Assembly: GCA_047495785.1 (NCBI GenBank)
Contig: JBLDXI010000001.1
Coordinates: 1,364,001-1,428,000 of the forward strand
Length of the DNA stretch: 64,000 nt
Reading direction: 5' to 3'
Origin: Lepidodermella squamata
Lineage: Eukaryota; Gastrotricha
Shown piece by piece: positions 10,932 to 21,771 of this stretch; position 1 is the first letter of the stretch, and each line of letters opens with the position of its first letter. The position numbers and the translations under genes were made by a program. The notes under the pieces were generated by a model, which was not told where the DNA came from, ran no database searches, and saw only the letters and a list, made by a program, of their open reading frames with translations.

Positions 10932-12564
10932 GTATTACGTAGGCCTTGGTTCGGGACTGACTCGGAAAAATCAACGTCCTGGTCGTAAATTAATCCGTTA
11001 TTGGATAACTCTCCACCGGAAAGGGACCAGGGACGGATGGACGATAGTTAACTGATTCCAGCCAAATAAACACACAGCTTTTTTGCTGTCTTGCAGCCTG
11101 AAAAAATCAACGGCATGTGACGTTATCCCAAACAGGACGCCGTCCATGCCATTGTTATGTATCCCGCCAGAAATTTCTAGAGTCTCTTTTTGTGACCGAC
11201 GTCCATTTTATAGGCAATCTGTGTTTTATTGCTCCGACCTGGCTTCCACGGCCCATGTCACTTTTATGACTTTGGATAGTTGGCTGGTCAACTTATGGTT
11301 AAAACACTTTATGGCAAACTACTTTTGGACGGCCGTCTTCGGCATCAGTGTCGTCCCTTTATCGCTTTATTGAATTAGCTTCGCGCCAGCATTTTCCATC
11401 CATTCTGTGTCTACCTATCAGCATGCTGCTGTCCTAAAAGTCTCAACGGTCCGAGAATAGCGAGCTACAGTTCATCGAGGGGCTATAAAGATTATCCGCT
11501 ATCTTTATAAAAAAAATGAAATTCTTCTAAGCTAAGAGCTAAGAGAGCCCTTGGTCGGGTCGTGGCTCAGCACCAAATGACGGCGCTATCTGCTTTGGTT
11601 GACAGTGGTCAGCCTTCAAATGAACAGTTTTTTTCGTAAAAATCTCGCAATTTTCAATTTAAAAATTTAAATTTAATTTCATTAATTTAAAATTAATTTA
11701 AAATTTAAAAATTACAACTTTTCCAGTGTGTGCGATGTCTACAAGAATTTAAATGTCGAACGCCTGAGCTTTAGAGAAAAATTTCAAATTAAAATTTGCT
11801 TTTACTCGAATTCATTTTGATGACTGATCCAAAAAAATCCAAAGAAAAACGAAAGAGACCAAAACAGTCAAATAATTCGATTTATCTCGTTGCGCAACAA
11901 TCGAAAAGTTTGGCTATTATGGTGCCTTTTATTTTAGTGCCATTTGTTTTGGAATACTCCCTATTGATCCCTATTGATTCGTGAAAATTAATCAATTAGT
12001 TCCGAAATGGATATCCGAAAATTCAAAATCAGTTCTGAATCGAAATTTTCAACTTAATAGTTCTAAATGGCCAGCTGAAAGCTGAATTTTCCGATATTTT
12101 AAAACCTCTTCCCTTTACCCGGAAGCCTTTAATGATGGGTTTTGACTAATTCCTCATTAATCGGAGACGCAAAAGCTGTTCTGTCATCGATTATTTTCCC
12201 TATCCTTCGCGATAACCATATCTTTATTATATTTTTTTTAGAATTTTGAGTTAGAAGCATAAAATTGTTAAACTTGATGAATATTTGCATAAACTACTTT
12301 AGTTTAAAATACCATGAATTCGGGAATTTTTCAGAATTTACTGCGGAAAGACAATCATTTATACGTTAAGGTAGATATGCGATGAGTCAGTTACATAAAA
12401 TATTTCCAGAAAACAAACATGCGCAATGGTTATCACGGTAAATTTACCGAAGGTAGGCAAACAAACCGTTTTTCGGTACCTAAGCAATGCGTGACAGGTG
12501 CGTACACGCTCGCATCATAGCCATTTTACCCGTAAAATTTCAGTTCTTCCATCGAATAAAAGAC
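10932..12564. other. 1.6-kb intergenic region upstream of cdc25 and gene 8
   Basis: Between divergent genes, so both promoters should lie here. A plus-strand open frame at 11083-11373 starts with TTG, has no paralogue and no motif, and is not called. AT-rich inverted and tandem AATTTAAA-type words occur at 11640-11720. No RNA gene recognised. Confidence 0.45.
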
Positions 12565-13909
12565 ATGATAATTTTATTACTTCTTAGCGTTGTTTTCGAG
12601 GTAGTGTCAGCTTTTCATGGCCAACCTCTCTTGTACACAAGTTCGATCTGCGGGCCTATCTACGGCCTACCGCAGGCTGGGTTCGCTATTTACGGCAAAA
12701 GCGACCAGGACAACATAATCAAATCGATGGAGCCAGACTGCGGCCGTTCTGAATGCGTTGCTTTCAGCTGCTTCGGCAATTTTGTCCTTAACGGGCCTTC
12801 AGTCGTGAAATGCGACAGCGTCACCCGAAAATGGTCCACCTTCCCCTACTGCGACGTGCCTATGGAAGATTTCTGCTACGACAAAAGCCCGAGTGACGAT
12901 CCGAGTTACAAATGCTGGAAGAAACGCCAGCGTTGGCGCTACCAGGCATCGTCTGGGCGATGCGTTCAAATTCAAACTTGCCTCAGATCACCAGCCCTAG
13001 GCGGTACGACGATGAATTTGTTTCTAACACAGGAGCAATGCCGTGATACTTGCAGTGCCGAGGCTATTAGAAGGCGAACAGGAACGACGCCGCGGCCGGT
13101 TTTCAAAACCTCGAGATTGGCGCCGATTGTTGACAATCACGACTTTGACGGCACGGGTAACGCTACAACGCAAGGTTATACGGCCGATCAGTATCCTATG
13201 GATTACTACGAGGTCGGGGACGATTTTTTCACTACCCCTCAACCTGGAGCGACTACAACAATGAGGGTGAGTAATCATTTTAATTGATAAAAATTAAATA
13301 AAAAATTCATTTAATTCCAGGGCGCGCTCGATATGAAGAACGAGGTTCTAACAGCTCATAACAAATGGCGAAGGACAGTTTCGCCCAGAGCTCATAGACC
13401 CTTAGTCGACCTGCAATGGGACGACGATCTCGCCGCTGATGCTCAAAGGTAAGATCAATTTTTTTTTCAATTTTTTTCAATTTTATTTCCTATTTTTTCA
13501 GTTATGCCGCTGCTTGTCCAGAAGTTGAGCAACCTATTGCATCGCGATCGGTGGCTAAATACCCGTCAATCGGGCAAAACATGGCCTACTCGTTGTGGGA
13601 AGACCAAACCTGGACGAATGTTACCGATTTTTGGGCCGATGAGCGGAACAACTGGAAATACGGCGTCGGCGCCGTCGAAGTTTTCTACGACGTCGAACAT
13701 TACACGCAAATTATTGCCGCCGCAAGTCAATTTGTTGGGTAATTTTCGAAAAGAAAATAACGCGAAATTTTTTTATTTCAATTTATTTTAGATGCGCGAA
13801 GGTAAAGTGCACATCTCCACCCGCGAAATGGCTCTACACTTGGGTTTGCAACTACGCCCCGGCTGGAGGGCCAGATTCTCAAGCTTTCCCATACGCTGCT
13901 GGAGTTTAA
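12565..13909 (+). CDS. CCP - Kunitz-like - CAP protein (gene 8)
   Basis: Exons 12565-13266, 13321-13448, 13502-13738, 13792-13909; 394 aa. I start at the ATG that opens MIILLLLSVVFEVVSA, a strong signal peptide, rather than the upstream in-frame ATG at 12487. CCP-like domain from ICGPIYG to STFPYC, with an extra C-x4-C pair (DCGRSEC). Kunitz-like domain CWKKRQRWRY...CVQIQTC...CRDTC. A short linker ends TTTMR at a phase-0 intron. The CAP domain starts directly without the CLPG..HSSC preamble: LTAHNKWRR, WDDDLAADAQ, IGQNMAYS, VEHYTQIIA, GCAKVKC, CNYAPAG. The first cavity His is absent (AAACPEVEQ) and the IW after HYTQ is altered. Tandem duplicate of gene 9. Confidence 0.83.
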
Positions 13910-14100
13910 TTTTCATTTTTGTACCTAAAATTTACTGAAACTTGAAGACGAAAAATAGTGCGAGTAAAGACCTCTTTCCTATCTCAGGTGTTTGTTCTTG
14001 GTAAATGAAATTTGTGTTATCTAGTTCAGAGGCGGACAAATTGCGCGGTAGGTACCATATTATGAAAGGCCGTCCATTTCCGCAAAAAAATAACCGTGAG

Positions 14101-15309
14101 ATGAAGGCGTTGCTTATTTTTAGTTCCATTTTCATTTCAACCGCCGCTGAGCCTATCATTTACAATAGTTCGATTTGCGGCCCTGTTTTCCAGCCTCCAG
14201 ACACTAGTTACGTGATCTACGGCAGTGATGCTGGGCGGGATGAAGCGATTCGAGCTTTGAGACCAGCCTGCGCTACGAATGAGTGCGTTAAATTTCAATG
14301 CAATTGGAATTTAACGCTATACGGGCCTAGTATTGTCGTATGCGACCCATATCGTGAAAAATGGACAAATTTCCCGTATTGCGACACGCCAGATCACGTT
14401 GATTCCGTCGATATTTGCCGCGATTCACATCGCTACGACGATCCTGAGTTGCAGTGTTCGAAAAAAGAGAAACGATGGCGCTATGATTCATCAATTCGGA
14501 AATGCGTCGCTGTTCACACCTGTCTTCGATCGCCCCCACTTGGCGGCACGGCGACTAACATTTTTCCGACGAAAAAATGGTGTTGTAAGGCGTGTTGTAA
14601 CAAATCGAGACGGCCTCGAGTTCAGCAACTAACAACAGCGATGAGACAGAATATTACGACTATTCAACCTCCCTTATGGTCGCTATTAGCCATAACAACA
14701 AAGAATAACTGCTCATCAGAGACGAACTCTAGTTTATCCGATTCAAAGGGCGAAATTATCGAAATTCACAACCAATATCGAGCGTCTGCTATGCCGTGTC
14801 CGCTGAAGAAATTACGAGACTTGGCGTGGGATAACGATCTAGCAGAAGCAGCTTCAAGGTTCGGATTCATTTTCCCAAATAATTTACTAATTTGAATTTC
14901 GTACAGTTATGCAGCCCTTTGTCCGGAACTGGAGCAAAGTTTGAACGAGCGTTCGACGCGAAAATGGCTTTCTTATGGTCAAAATATTGCCTTCTCAATG
15001 GCGGACAATCTTTCCTGGCAAAATGTGACTGACTTCTGGGGGAATGAGCGCTACAACTGGAAGTACGGCATCGGTCCTGTGAAGAATTATTTCATCGTCA
15101 ATCATTACGCTCAAATGGTGACATCAGCGACACGTTTTATCGGGTATTTAATGTTCCGCCTTAATAATATTTCGTATGAATTTTCGAGTTTTTTCAGGTG
15201 CGCCAAGGTCAAGTGCGCACTTCCGCGAGCCAAGTGGCGCTACACCTGGGTATGCAATTATGCCCCGACAGGCGGTACAGATTTTGTGGCGAGGCCTTAC
15301 GAAACCTAG
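14101..15309 (+). CDS. CCP - Kunitz-like - CAP protein (gene 9)
   Basis: Exons 14101-14858, 14907-15143, 15198-15309; 368 aa. Signal peptide MKALLIFSSIFISTAA; earlier in-frame ATGs (14005, 14059) do not precede a signal sequence. Same module order as gene 8 and similar over its whole length: ICGPVFQP...FPYC, CSKKEKRWRY...CVAVHTC, then CAP with EIHNQYR, WDNDLAEAAS, YGQNIAFS, NHYAQMV, GCAKVKC, VCNYAPTGG. The first CAP His is lost (AALCPELEQ), as in gene 8. The intron between the linker and CAP has been lost; the linker and first CAP helix are in exon 1. The last intron is 54 bp and free of stops, so its retention would add 18 residues in frame. Confidence 0.82.
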
Positions 15310-15657
15310 CAACATAAACTCGGCGCCCTATAATGCAAAGTTTATAAAAACAATTAGAAAAAATAACAACAATCGGGGGTCGGTAACACGGCGGAAGAAA
15401 ATATAATACCGCACTTCCCATTTTTATGACAAGAAATGTTGTGATGTGAATGAAACAAGCGCGGAAGCAGGAGGTGTGTTGTCAAGTTTCTGTAAACAGT
15501 TTCCCGCGCGGGTTTTTACCGCACCGCCGCGCAAATATTTACCGCGCGCACGGGTATAATAAAACAACAAACGTGCGCTGTTAAGGCGGCTCGCTCCCAT
15601 ACCCGACGCCTCACCTTAAATTAATTCATCAATTTAAAAACCACAACAATTTCCGAG
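15310..15657. other. Intergenic between genes 9 and 10
   Basis: Moderately GC-rich spacer with CGCGCG words near 15500-15550. A TATAATAAAA word at about 15555 lies roughly 100 bp before the ATG of gene 10 and could be its TATA box. Nothing else seen. Confidence 0.4.
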
Positions 15658-17462
15658 ATGTTTCTCGAGCTTTTCGGACTTGTAGTAGCTCTGGTTCCAG
15701 TTTGGAGCCAGACCCAACTTGTATTGAAAAGCAACGCCTGTGGGCCGGCTTTTGCGATACCATACGCCGGCTACCTGGTTTACGGCCAGAGTTACGGCCA
15801 GGATAGGCTAATCAACGCCTTGGACCCTGAATGTGCAAATCGCGGCCTTGAATGCATTGTTTTCCAGTGCATTGGCTCGCAACGAGTGCTGAGCGGCTCT
15901 CCAGTGGTGAAATGCGACAGGGTGACTAAAAAATGGTCGCCATTCCCGGTTTGCGAACCGTTCCGCGACTTTTGCCACGACGATGCCGCAAAGGAGGAAC
16001 GGCAATGTTGGCACAAAAAGCAACGCTGGCGCTACAACCCGAAAACCGACGGTTGCTACCAGGTCGAAACCTGCGCCCGGTCGCCTGAGCTCGGCGGTAA
16101 TGCCGTCAATATTTTCCTAACCGAGGAGCTGTGCAATCTTCAATGCAACTCGACCATCATCGGCCAACGCGCTATTGACCGGCAGAATTCGCCAATGTTC
16201 AAAATTCCGGCGACTAACGTTTTCATCCCGACGACTACAACCTTGCGAACCCCGCCCCCGCAATGGGTGTCTAAATTCGGTGGTGGTGTCACCCATGACT
16301 CGAATACTTTTGTCATCGAAGCAGCGGGCTCAACGACTTTTGGCGGCGTTGCGGCCCCTTCCCGGCCTGTTTCACCTGCTCCAAGAGCAAGCGTAACCGC
16401 GTTCCAGGATTTCCAGCAATATCTGAAGGCTCTAAAGGCGAAGGTGTCTTCAACAACAAAAATCGTAACAGCTACAACTGAATTAACGACACCCTCGACT
16501 ACGTCGACTACAACCTCGGCAACAACAATCGCATCAACCCCAGCGACGACTACAATTTCAAGCACAACAACCGAAACTGCTACCACAACTGAGCAATTTA
16601 TCACTATTGCCCCTGTTGAGTTGATTAACAAATGGATTGAATCCATGGATTTGGGCAGTGGAGCCTTGCCATCTCTCTTCAGCACTAATTCCGATGCAAT
16701 CGAGACTAGCGGTGGTTGGAGAGGGGTAATAAAACCTAAATTTTCATAATTAGGTGTAATTTTTTCCATAATTTTCCCCAAGCCAAACTGCGTGATGGAT
16801 GTGTTGTCAAACCACACGAGTTGTCTAAAGGATTCGCCAAATTTAATCAAAACAGCCGAGTTCAAAATCATCGATGTCCTAAATGCTCACAACAGGTTGC
16901 GGCGAATCGTCAACCCGCCAGCTGCTGATATGGTCGATCTCAAATGGGACGAAGATTTAGCCATCACCGCTGAACGGTGCGATCATTATTTGATCAAATT
17001 TGATCAATAATTAATTTTCATATCTAATAGGCATGCTGCGCAATGTTCGGGCGTTCATGATACCGAGTTGGCCCGGGCGTTGCCGAAATGGCCAAGTGTC
17101 GGGCAAAACGTGTTTTTCACATGGCCAGATGAGTTCAATTGGACGCAGGTTGTTAACAGTTGGGGCAAAGAACGGCTTCACTTTCAGTACGGCATCGGCA
17201 GCACTAGTCCTGAGCATACGATATCTCATTACGCTCAAATCATCTGGTCCGGAACAACGCACGTCGGGTAAGGATAGGGCTTGAAATTCTGGAGCAACTT
17301 GCCAATTTTTTGCTTGATTAAAGATGTGGAAAAGCGAAATGCAGAGCTCCGCCGGCCAAGTACGAATGGTTCTGGACATGTAATTATGCACCTGCTGCTC
17401 CTGTTCAAGGCACGGAAGAGGGCAAAGACCCGCTAGCTCGGCCCTACCGAGTTTTGCCATAA
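15658..17462 (+). CDS. CCP - Kunitz-like - Thr mucin - CAP protein (gene 10)
   Basis: Exons 15658-16725, 16783-16976, 17031-17267, 17324-17462; 545 aa. Signal peptide MFLELFGLVVALVPVWS. CCP-like domain (ACGPAFAI...FPVC), Kunitz-like domain (CWHKKQRWRYN...CYQVETC...CNLQC), a Pro/Thr/Ser linker with a Thr-rich stretch around residues 260-310, and GGWRG at a phase-0 intron. The CAP unit has PNCVMD..HTSC, NAHNRLRR, WDEDLAITAERHAAQC, VGQNVFFT, SHYAQIIW, VGCGKAKC, CNYAPA. Unlike genes 6, 8 and 9, the first CAP His is present (SGVHD). AATAAA at 17544-17549 lies close to the convergent end of gene 11. Confidence 0.85.
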
Positions 17463-17577
17463 TTTTTATAAAATATTCTAAAATAATTGCTGTGGCTTCT
17501 GAAGCTATTTTTTCGGGGTATTATCTTCTTCGAATTGAATTAAAATAAAAAAGATGAGTGGTTGTTATTGGAATTTT

Positions 17578-18447
17578 TTATTGTGGTGCAATTTCGACTA
17601 TTCGAGGTGTTGTAGTTCTCCGACGCCGAATAGCGCCGAATTTGGGGGTAGTACGTGTTCGGCGCCGCGGCTGGAAAACAGTCGTTGTTTCAACCGTTGT
17701 CTCATCCTTAAGATCTTCCTCAGATTCAGAAGGAACCCCAGGAGCAGCTCCTCCAGAATCGACGTAATCACCATTGTCAGGCGGCGCTTCGGTCCGGCTT
17801 GTCGTAGACCGCCTCCTTAACGTTGTGCCAGATCTAGTACTGGAACCGCTTGGGGTGGATCTAGGGGCAGTTGCCAAACTTCTCGGAGACGTTCGAGGGC
17901 TAGTCGATCGATTCGGCGTTGTAGCCGTACTTGGAGAAGCTCTCCTCGTCGTACCAGCTGTAGTAGTAGTAGATTCCGTAGTAGTAGCATCTGATGACAG
18001 AGTTGTCGTAGCTGAAGTTGTTGTTGTTGTAGTAGTCGTGGTTGTGGTTGTAGTGGTCGTAGTAGTTGGCTTTGTAGTCGTCGTTGTTGTCGTTGTCGTT
18101 GTTGTTATAAGGGCGCAGTAAGGAACCGAAGTCCATTTACCACTTGGCAGGCACGTGACCACAGGCGGGCCGATCAACTGCGTACCATTGATGCAGCTCA
18201 CAACCATCATGTCCCCTGGACTGCTTTGCCAGGGTTCTGAATCCGAGCTACTAACATCACTGGCATTTAGCCAACTAGTCGTAACTGTTGAGTTTCCTAT
18301 ATCCGGCGCTGAGCCGCAGGTGATAGAGGAGAAAATGCGGCGAATATCGGTTATTGAAACCGAATCGGATAAAGATTTATACGCTTGAGAATGAACCGCC
18401 GCCGGCACGGCAACAGTGACTAGCAGCAAAACTTCAGCTAGTCGCAT
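17578..18447 (-). CDS. CCP - Thr/Ser mucin-like protein without CAP (gene 11)
   Basis: Single exon, 289 aa. Signal peptide MRLAEVLLLVTVAVPAAVHS. One CCP-like domain, from TCGSAPDI to WTSVPYC, with Asn-linked sites. The rest is Thr-rich (long Thr runs), then Ser/Pro/Arg/Thr low-complexity sequence with RRRR blocks. There is no Kunitz-like or CAP domain. It sits tail-to-tail with gene 10 and upstream of the CAP gene 12 in the same orientation. It resembles the N-terminal half of the gene 12 product, so it may be a CAP-less relative. Its stop is followed directly by the 3' end of gene 10, so it does not splice into another CAP unit in the window. Confidence 0.72.
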   Translation of the reverse strand: MRLAEVLLLVTVAVPAAVHSQAYKSLSDSVSITDIRRIFSSITCGSAPDIGNSTVTTSWLNASDVSSSDSEPWQSSPGDMMVVSCINGTQLIGPPVVTCLPSGKWTSVPYCALITTTTTTTTTTTKPTTTTTTTTTTTTTTTTTSATTTLSSDATTTESTTTTAGTTRRASPSTATTPNRSTSPRTSPRSLATAPRSTPSGSSTRSGTTLRRRSTTSRTEAPPDNGDYVDSGGAAPGVPSESEEDLKDETTVETTTVFQPRRRTRTTPKFGAIRRRRTTTPRIVEIAPQ

Positions 18448-18647
18448 GAGAAGTTCGTTTTATCAAGCGCATTAACACTGCTCGCGTGGAAACAATAACA
18501 ACGAATAGCAGCAAATTGTTGGGTAAAAGCAGCAACACTGCTGCTGGGTGCTTTTGTTCTGCTTTTTGTTCATTATTGCACTGAAACCCACACCTTTCTA
18601 CTATAAATAAGTATTTTATTTAAAATTCTTTTGGCTTGATTGCAGAA

Positions 18648-21116
18648 CTAAATGCTTCGCCAATTATTATGGCCGGCAGCTATGTAGGGTTGACTGATAC
18701 TGGGCATACCGCGAGATCCATCGTTCGAGCCAGGGCCGTAGTTACAGACAAAAACATAAGTGAAGTAATCGGTGATACACCTGGCTTTGCCACAACTACG
18801 AATTCGATGAAAAAATCGTTAAACAATTAGTTGATGCAAAAATTATTACCCCAGTGCGACGGTATCTAAGGAAAAAAAAGAGATTTTAAAAGGTTATAAT
18901 TATTGGTAAATTTTATTACCTTGCCACACAATTTGCGTGTAACGTGACACACTTGCGCCAGCTTTTATTGAACCCAACCCATATCTCCAGTTTTTAGACT
19001 CCTTACCCCAGCTATAATGATAATTAGTATATAATCTTCGGTAGATATAGCCTTTTACCTATTTACGCAACTCGCCCAAGACATGTTTTCCGCTTTCGAC
19101 CAACAAATTGATTGGCCAACCTGTAAGAAAATATCAGTTTATGAGGATTCCTTATCGCTAATACCGAACCTGAATCACGCCGTAGTTATTGCTAAGCATG
19201 GTTCGAGTTTTCGGGTCGGAATACCCCGTCGGGCAAGTTGCTGCATACCTTTCTGCCGTCACCGCTAGGTCGTCGTCCCAAACAAGGTCGTGAAGGTTTT
19301 CAGCAGGCGGCGATACGTTTCTACGCCACCAATTGTGAGCAAGTAACGGTTCTTCTATCTCAAAAACGATTGTCTCAGCTAATTGAGGCGAATCTGCTAA
19401 ACAGCTAGCGTGGTTCTTGTCAACTCCGGGCAGACATTGAGGCTGTATTAAAAAGAAAAAATTGAATAAAAATTACAGAAAGATAATCTTTTAGGGGGAC
19501 CAAATTATCCAGTAGCAGAACCAAATTTCAAAATTTGGCACCTAACGTAAACTATTATAAAATGCCATTTTTCGATAATTTCAAATTTCATCAATTATTG
19601 ATCACGGCGTTCTCAAAGTCGAGATGAAGCCTTAACAATAAAATCGCGCCCATTATTTTTGGTAATTTATTGGAATTTTACCAAGTAGAAAATTCCTGAA
19701 AATTTTGGAAAGGCAGAACTCGAGCCATTGAATTATTTAAAATTATTTAGTTCTACAACAGGCTGTGTTGGTTCCGCTATAAAATTAAGACCAAAATATA
19801 ATAAAAACTATAAACTTGAACATTTAAAATTTAAAATTAATTTAAAAAACTTAAATTCAATTTTAAAATTCAAAAATCAATACCCCTCTTGAACCACCGC
19901 TGCAATTTTTCATCGGCGCCTGGGTTGTCACAGTTGTGGTCGATGTCCCGCTCAAAGTCGTAGTACCCGGGACACTTCTCAGCGGCGTTCTTCTCTCTCG
20001 CGTGTTCGATCTCGTCGTCGTTGTTGTTGTAACCGTACTAGTTGATCTCGTCGGCACGTACGGCGTTGTAGTAATCTTTCGAGAGTTCGACCCAGTCACC
20101 GGCTGTAAAGTCTTCGTAGTTGTAGGCCGCGTTGATGTCGTAGTTCGCGGCGTTGTATTCGTCGAGCCACGGCTAGTTCTTAACGCAGCTGTCGTAGTCT
20201 CATCGTCATAGTAATAATCCCCACTACCGCCGTAATAGTAAACTTCAGTTGCTTTTTGCGAATCGGTAGTAGTACCCTGATGCCGCTGCCTAGTCGTCGT
20301 TCTATGTGAGGTCGACGGGGAAGTCGCTTCACTTTCCTCTGTGAAATCTATCGAATCAGTGAACATATTACCAGTTGTTGTTGTAGTCGTAGTCCGTGTC
20401 GGAGAACCCCTGGTAGTAGACGTTACAGCCCTGGTAGTCAGTCTTGTCGGCCTCAATGTCGTAGTTTCAGGATCCGTAGTAAGTTCTTCAGGTAATTCCT
20501 CAGTTGTTGAAACAAGCAAGGTAGTGGTTGTCGGGGAAGTTCTCGCTGAAGATCTTGTGGTAGCTCTCGTTGGTCTAGTCGTAATTGATTCAGTCGTCTC
20601 TTCCGTAGTTACTGTTTCATCAGTAAAAAGTTCAGTAGTTGTTGTCAAGCGTGAAATGCCTCGGCTTGAGCTGCCCCTAGTAGGTCTTCCAGTTGTCGTA
20701 GAATCCTCGGCTAGATTGTTGCAACCTCTTGAGTTATTCGACGCTGGAACCTGAACCGACAACGGCAAAGTCTGCCATCGCCCATCGGACAGGCAAACGA
20801 CGAGGTAAAGGCTTAGAACCCTGTTTGAGTTCGACGCTTTCCTGTAAACTAGGATTCGCTGGTCAGTGCCTGTATCTAACAGGCTAGGATCTGCATCTGT
20901 GATGATGTCAGACTGAATTTTCGAGAAAGAAGTCACAAGAGTACATCCATCCATGCGAGGCGCTTCACCGCACAAAAGCTGGCCATTTTTGTTGCATCGC
21001 CGATTATTTCCGGATTGAGTCGTCGTATCCGTTCCCAACTTTGGCCTTGAAAATACAGCTAAAGGCTCGTGGAGGAGAGCCGCGAAAATTGATAAAATTA
21101 TTCGCCTCATTTTCAT
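18648..21116 (-). CDS. CCP-like - Thr mucin - divergent CAP protein (gene 12)
   Basis: Six exons: 19884-21116, 19170-19442, 19059-19120, 18920-19011, 18850-18865 (16-bp micro-exon), 18648-18795; 607 aa. Start chosen at MKMRRIILSIFAALL (signal peptide); an in-frame ATG exists upstream at 21233. A degenerate CCP-like region is followed by about 270 residues of Thr/Ser/Arg-rich sequence and GGSRG at a phase-0 intron of 441 bp. CAP unit: PQCLPG..HASC, LLAHNWWRR, WDDDLAVTAER, VGQSICWS, SWGKESKNWRYG, RYTQIVW, CNYGPG. Both cavity histidines are changed (TGYSD instead of xGHxx; SRYTQ instead of GHYTQ), so metal binding at the CAP cleft is probably lost. The micro-exon encodes the DTVALG loop before GCGKARC. 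Confidence 0.78.
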
Positions 21117-21771
21117 TTTTTTGTACGCAGTTCCCCCGCACCAGAGTATCTTTCGGGCATCATCATTTATCTTTCGCGCAAACTGCGATTTTGTTTGTTT
21201 AGAGTTTCTTTCGTTCTTCGAAATGATGCGCACTCGTGTCCAGTTTTGGATTATATTGTTTGTTTTTCAAGCCCCGGTGCAAGGCTGAGCGTGACACGTG
21301 TCGAGAGTTTGTTGTCAGATTCTGGATTTTTTTGCGCACCAAAAGCGTAACATTGTCTACGTCAGGCCACTGACAACATCACATAAGAGATATAATAAAA
21401 TAAAATAAAATAAATCGAAATAAAATAAAAATAAATCAATCCTATAAAAAACACAAACAGCAAACGCGACAAACAACAGCAACAACAACAACGTTTCCAA
21501 CTAGCGACATTACAGCAGAAACACGATTCACCTTTTACCCTTTTAGCTGTTTTGTCGCGAAATAAAAAAATGTCTGTTTTGTCATATTCACTGCTGTTCT
21601 GCGCAGTTGCTGTATTATCGCTCAAAATAAAAGGCAGATCACATTGGAAAATTCTTTTATTCATCTGGATTTTTTTTCAAGATTTCTGAAGAACTACAAC
21701 TCTCTCCCTTATAGGAGTAGGGTGACAAAATAATTTGGTCTATTTTCACTGGAGTTTAAGGCTTTCATACG
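21117..21771. other. Intergenic between genes 12 and 13
   Basis: Contains the gene 12 promoter region, an (AAAAT)n-like simple repeat at about 21393-21437, a short CAA/ACA run at 21470-21492, and on the minus strand AATAAA (complement 21656-21661), a likely polyadenylation signal of gene 13. No gene recognised. Confidence 0.5.
21393..21437. repeat. Short AT-rich simple repeat (taaaa/taaat units)
   Basis: Direct reading shows repeated ATAAAATAAAATAAATCGAAATAAAATAAAAATAAATC-like units of 5 bp with small interruptions. Low complexity, intergenic. Confidence 0.6.

Noticed and set aside
11083-11373. 96-codon plus-strand frame
   Set aside because: Starts with TTG, no motif or paralogue, lies in the cdc25 upstream region.
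17774-20754. Val-rich plus-strand frames opposite genes 11 and 12
   Set aside because: Antisense of Thr runs (GTN codons); no start context, splice signals or motifs.
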